Source of the DNA: Prosthecobacter debontii
Lineage (GTDB): Bacteria; Verrucomicrobiota; Verrucomicrobiia; Verrucomicrobiales; Akkermansiaceae
Length of the DNA: 15,694 nt
Assembly (NCBI GenBank): GCA_945883455.1
Contig: CAMCXJ010000031.1
Span: forward strand, 1-15,694
Direction: 5' to 3'
In this document: piece by piece, positions 14,584 to 15,694 of the stretch
Layout of the letters: every line of letters begins with the position of its first letter
Numbering within the stretch: position 1 is the first letter of the stretch
Notes under the pieces: generated by a model
Database searches by the model: none
What the model was told of the DNA's origin: nothing
The model's input: only the letters and a program-made list of their open reading frames with translations
Translations under genes and position numbers: made by a program

Positions 14584-15694
14584 CCCCCAAGCGCCCACGC
14601 AGTTTTCCGATGGCGAAATCGATTTCCTCCCTGGAAACGCAGAACGGCGGGGTGAAGGCCACAACATCGCCGTGAGGGCCTTCGGGGAGGGCAAGGATGC
14701 CGTCCTGTAGCAAGCCTTTCACGGCCTGAAGCGCACGATCACCGCTGTCGGTTTCCACGCCCATCATCAGCCCTTCACCGCGGATGTTTTTTACGGCGGG
14801 CAGGTCGGAAAGCGTCTGCAGGGCGGCGGCGAGATGTTCTGTTGCAGCACCAACCATCGCTTGCGTTTCGGGCTCACGGTAACGGCGTATCGCCTCGATG
14901 GCCATCGCGCAGCCCATCGGGTTTCCGAGGAACGTGCTGGTGTGCAGCGCCTCGCCGTGGGTCTCGGGCCACGCGTCCATGACCTCCGCCTTGCCGACGC
15001 AGACGGAGATGGGAAAGCTACCGGCCAGCGCCTTGCCGAGGCAGATCAGGTCGGGGACTACACCCTCCCGCTCGCAGGCGAACATTTTGCCCGTCCGCAG
15101 GAAGCCGGTGTAGATCTCGTCGAAAATGAGCGCCGCGCCGACGGTATCGCACCATTTCCTCAGCTCTGTTAGGAAACCTAACGGCGGCACCACGATCCCG
15201 CCGCGCCCTTGGATCGGCTCGACCAAAACCGCGCCGACCTTTGTGCCGTCGATTTCCCAAAGCTCCTCCCTGAAAACATCCAGCTCCGCCTCCGTCCGGG
15301 GAAACGCCAGCCTCCGGGTGACCTTTGCGAGCTGCCCTTCGAACGGCTCGCTGAACCAGCCGATCCCTTGTCCGAGCAAGGCCCCGTAGCCGAGGCCGTG
15401 GTAGCCGCCCTCGAAGGAAAGGATCCCGCTCCGCCCTGTGGCCAGCACCGCCGTTTTCAGAGCCGCCTCCACCGCCTCGAAGCCGGAATTTCCGAACAGA
15501 CATTTGCCCTTCTTGCCCTGCCATTTTTCGAAGGTGATCTCCGAAAGCACCTCGCAAAGCTCCACCTTCACCCGCGCCGGATGCACATCGCCCATCGCGT
15601 GCATCAGGGAAATACTCTGTTTCCGCAAGGCCTCGCCGGTAAAGCCGTAGCCGATCCCCGCCACCCCGAAGCCGCTGGTCATGTCGATGAAACG
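14528..15694 (-). CDS. Class III PLP-dependent aminotransferase, N-terminus cut by window edge
   Basis: The 388 visible codons enter the window in frame at 15694 (RFIDMTSGFGVAGIGYG). The fold-type I class III pattern is clear: GNSGFEAVEAALK (residues 68-80 counted from the edge), FEGGYHGLGYGAL (94-106), VLVEPIQGRGG (156-166), IFDEIYTGFLRTG (190-202, Asp contacts the PLP ring), the Schiff-base lysine in CLGKALAGSFPIS (K221) and STFLGNPMGCAMA (253-265). Relatives include 4-aminobutyrate, acetylornithine and diaminobutyrate aminotransferases; the substrate cannot be assigned. A natural C-terminus would be expected near EEIDFAIGKLRGRL, but the frame continues for 18-20 further residues (GAHAPSRVVSGAPAGNLA) encoded by the palindromic element at 14430-14583, which also provides the TGA. 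The next gene downstream on the strand is the VWA protein, 175 bp away. Confidence 0.93.
   Translation of the reverse strand, partial: RFIDMTSGFGVAGIGYGFTGEALRKQSISLMHAMGDVHPARVKVELCEVLSEITFEKWQGKKGKCLFGNSGFEAVEAALKTAVLATGRSGILSFEGGYHGLGYGALLGQGIGWFSEPFEGQLAKVTRRLAFPRTEAELDVFREELWEIDGTKVGAVLVEPIQGRGGIVVPPLGFLTELRKWCDTVGAALIFDEIYTGFLRTGKMFACEREGVVPDLICLGKALAGSFPISVCVGKAEVMDAWPETHGEALHTSTFLGNPMGCAMAIEAIRRYREPETQAMVGAATEHLAAALQTLSDLPAVKNIRGEGLMMGVETDSGDRALQAVKGLLQDGILALPEGPHGDVVAFTPPFCVSREEIDFAIGKLRGRLGGAHAPSRVVSGAPAGNLA

Noticed and set aside
14353..14694. N-terminal extension of the VWA protein by 114 residues from ATG 14694
   Set aside because: It would overlap the aminotransferase gene by 167 bases and cross the palindromic element. 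Its residues are Arg/Pro/Ala-rich without protein-like pattern, and the membrane-anchored N-terminus typical of the family starts near 14352.
1..15694. CRISPR array, tRNA/rRNA genes, riboswitch or prophage genes
   Set aside because: No regularly spaced repeats, cloverleaf-like segments, riboswitch-like leaders or phage/transposase motifs were seen on either strand.

Overview
The window is a gene-dense, GC-rich piece of a bacterial chromosome, most likely from the Verrucomicrobiota (Verrucomicrobiaceae/Luteolibacter-like). This rests on the mix of families: an SHD1-plus-SASA secreted esterase, a PocR-AraC regulator, a vSGLT-type sugar symporter beside galK, and a large VWA/glutamine-amidotransferase-like membrane protein. 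Almost every start codon also lacks a Shine-Dalgarno sequence. The phylum call is inference from gene content; no rRNA or tRNA gene is present. No intergenic gap exceeds about 200 bases, and I see no IS element, prophage or CRISPR array.

Left block, all on the minus strand (7442 down to 1), in transcription order: a Na+/sugar symporter of the vSGLT type, galactokinase (galK), a DUF2238 membrane protein, a PocR-AraC regulator, a secreted SHD1-SASA carbohydrate esterase, an OppC/DppC-type ABC permease without its OppB partner, and the first 50 codons of a ComF-type protein cut by the window edge. The first three genes are 22 to 36 bp apart and look like one galactose-uptake operon. The regulator and esterase have longer leaders and may be separate units.

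Middle: diverging from the symporter is a single reading frame that fuses a complete ribose-5-phosphate isomerase B to a complete serine hydroxymethyltransferase (rpiB-glyA). The 136-157 bp divergent region holds two 11-bp direct repeats exactly 21 bp apart, the phasing used by AraC-family activators. The fused gene converges on a XylR-like regulator (sugar-binding LacI-type domain plus AraC DNA-binding domain) across a terminator hairpin.

Right block: aminopeptidase C/bleomycin hydrolase (plus strand) diverges from the XylR-like gene and converges, with only 3 bp between stop codons, on a large VWA/GATase-like membrane protein. Upstream of that gene is a 154-bp composite palindromic element with 24-bp inverted termini. 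Its outer end forms the 3' end of a class III aminotransferase gene, which runs off the right edge.

The most interesting points are the rpiB-glyA fusion, the palindromic element that supplies the C-terminal tail and stop codon of the aminotransferase, and the 21-bp-phased repeats in the divergent sugar promoter.
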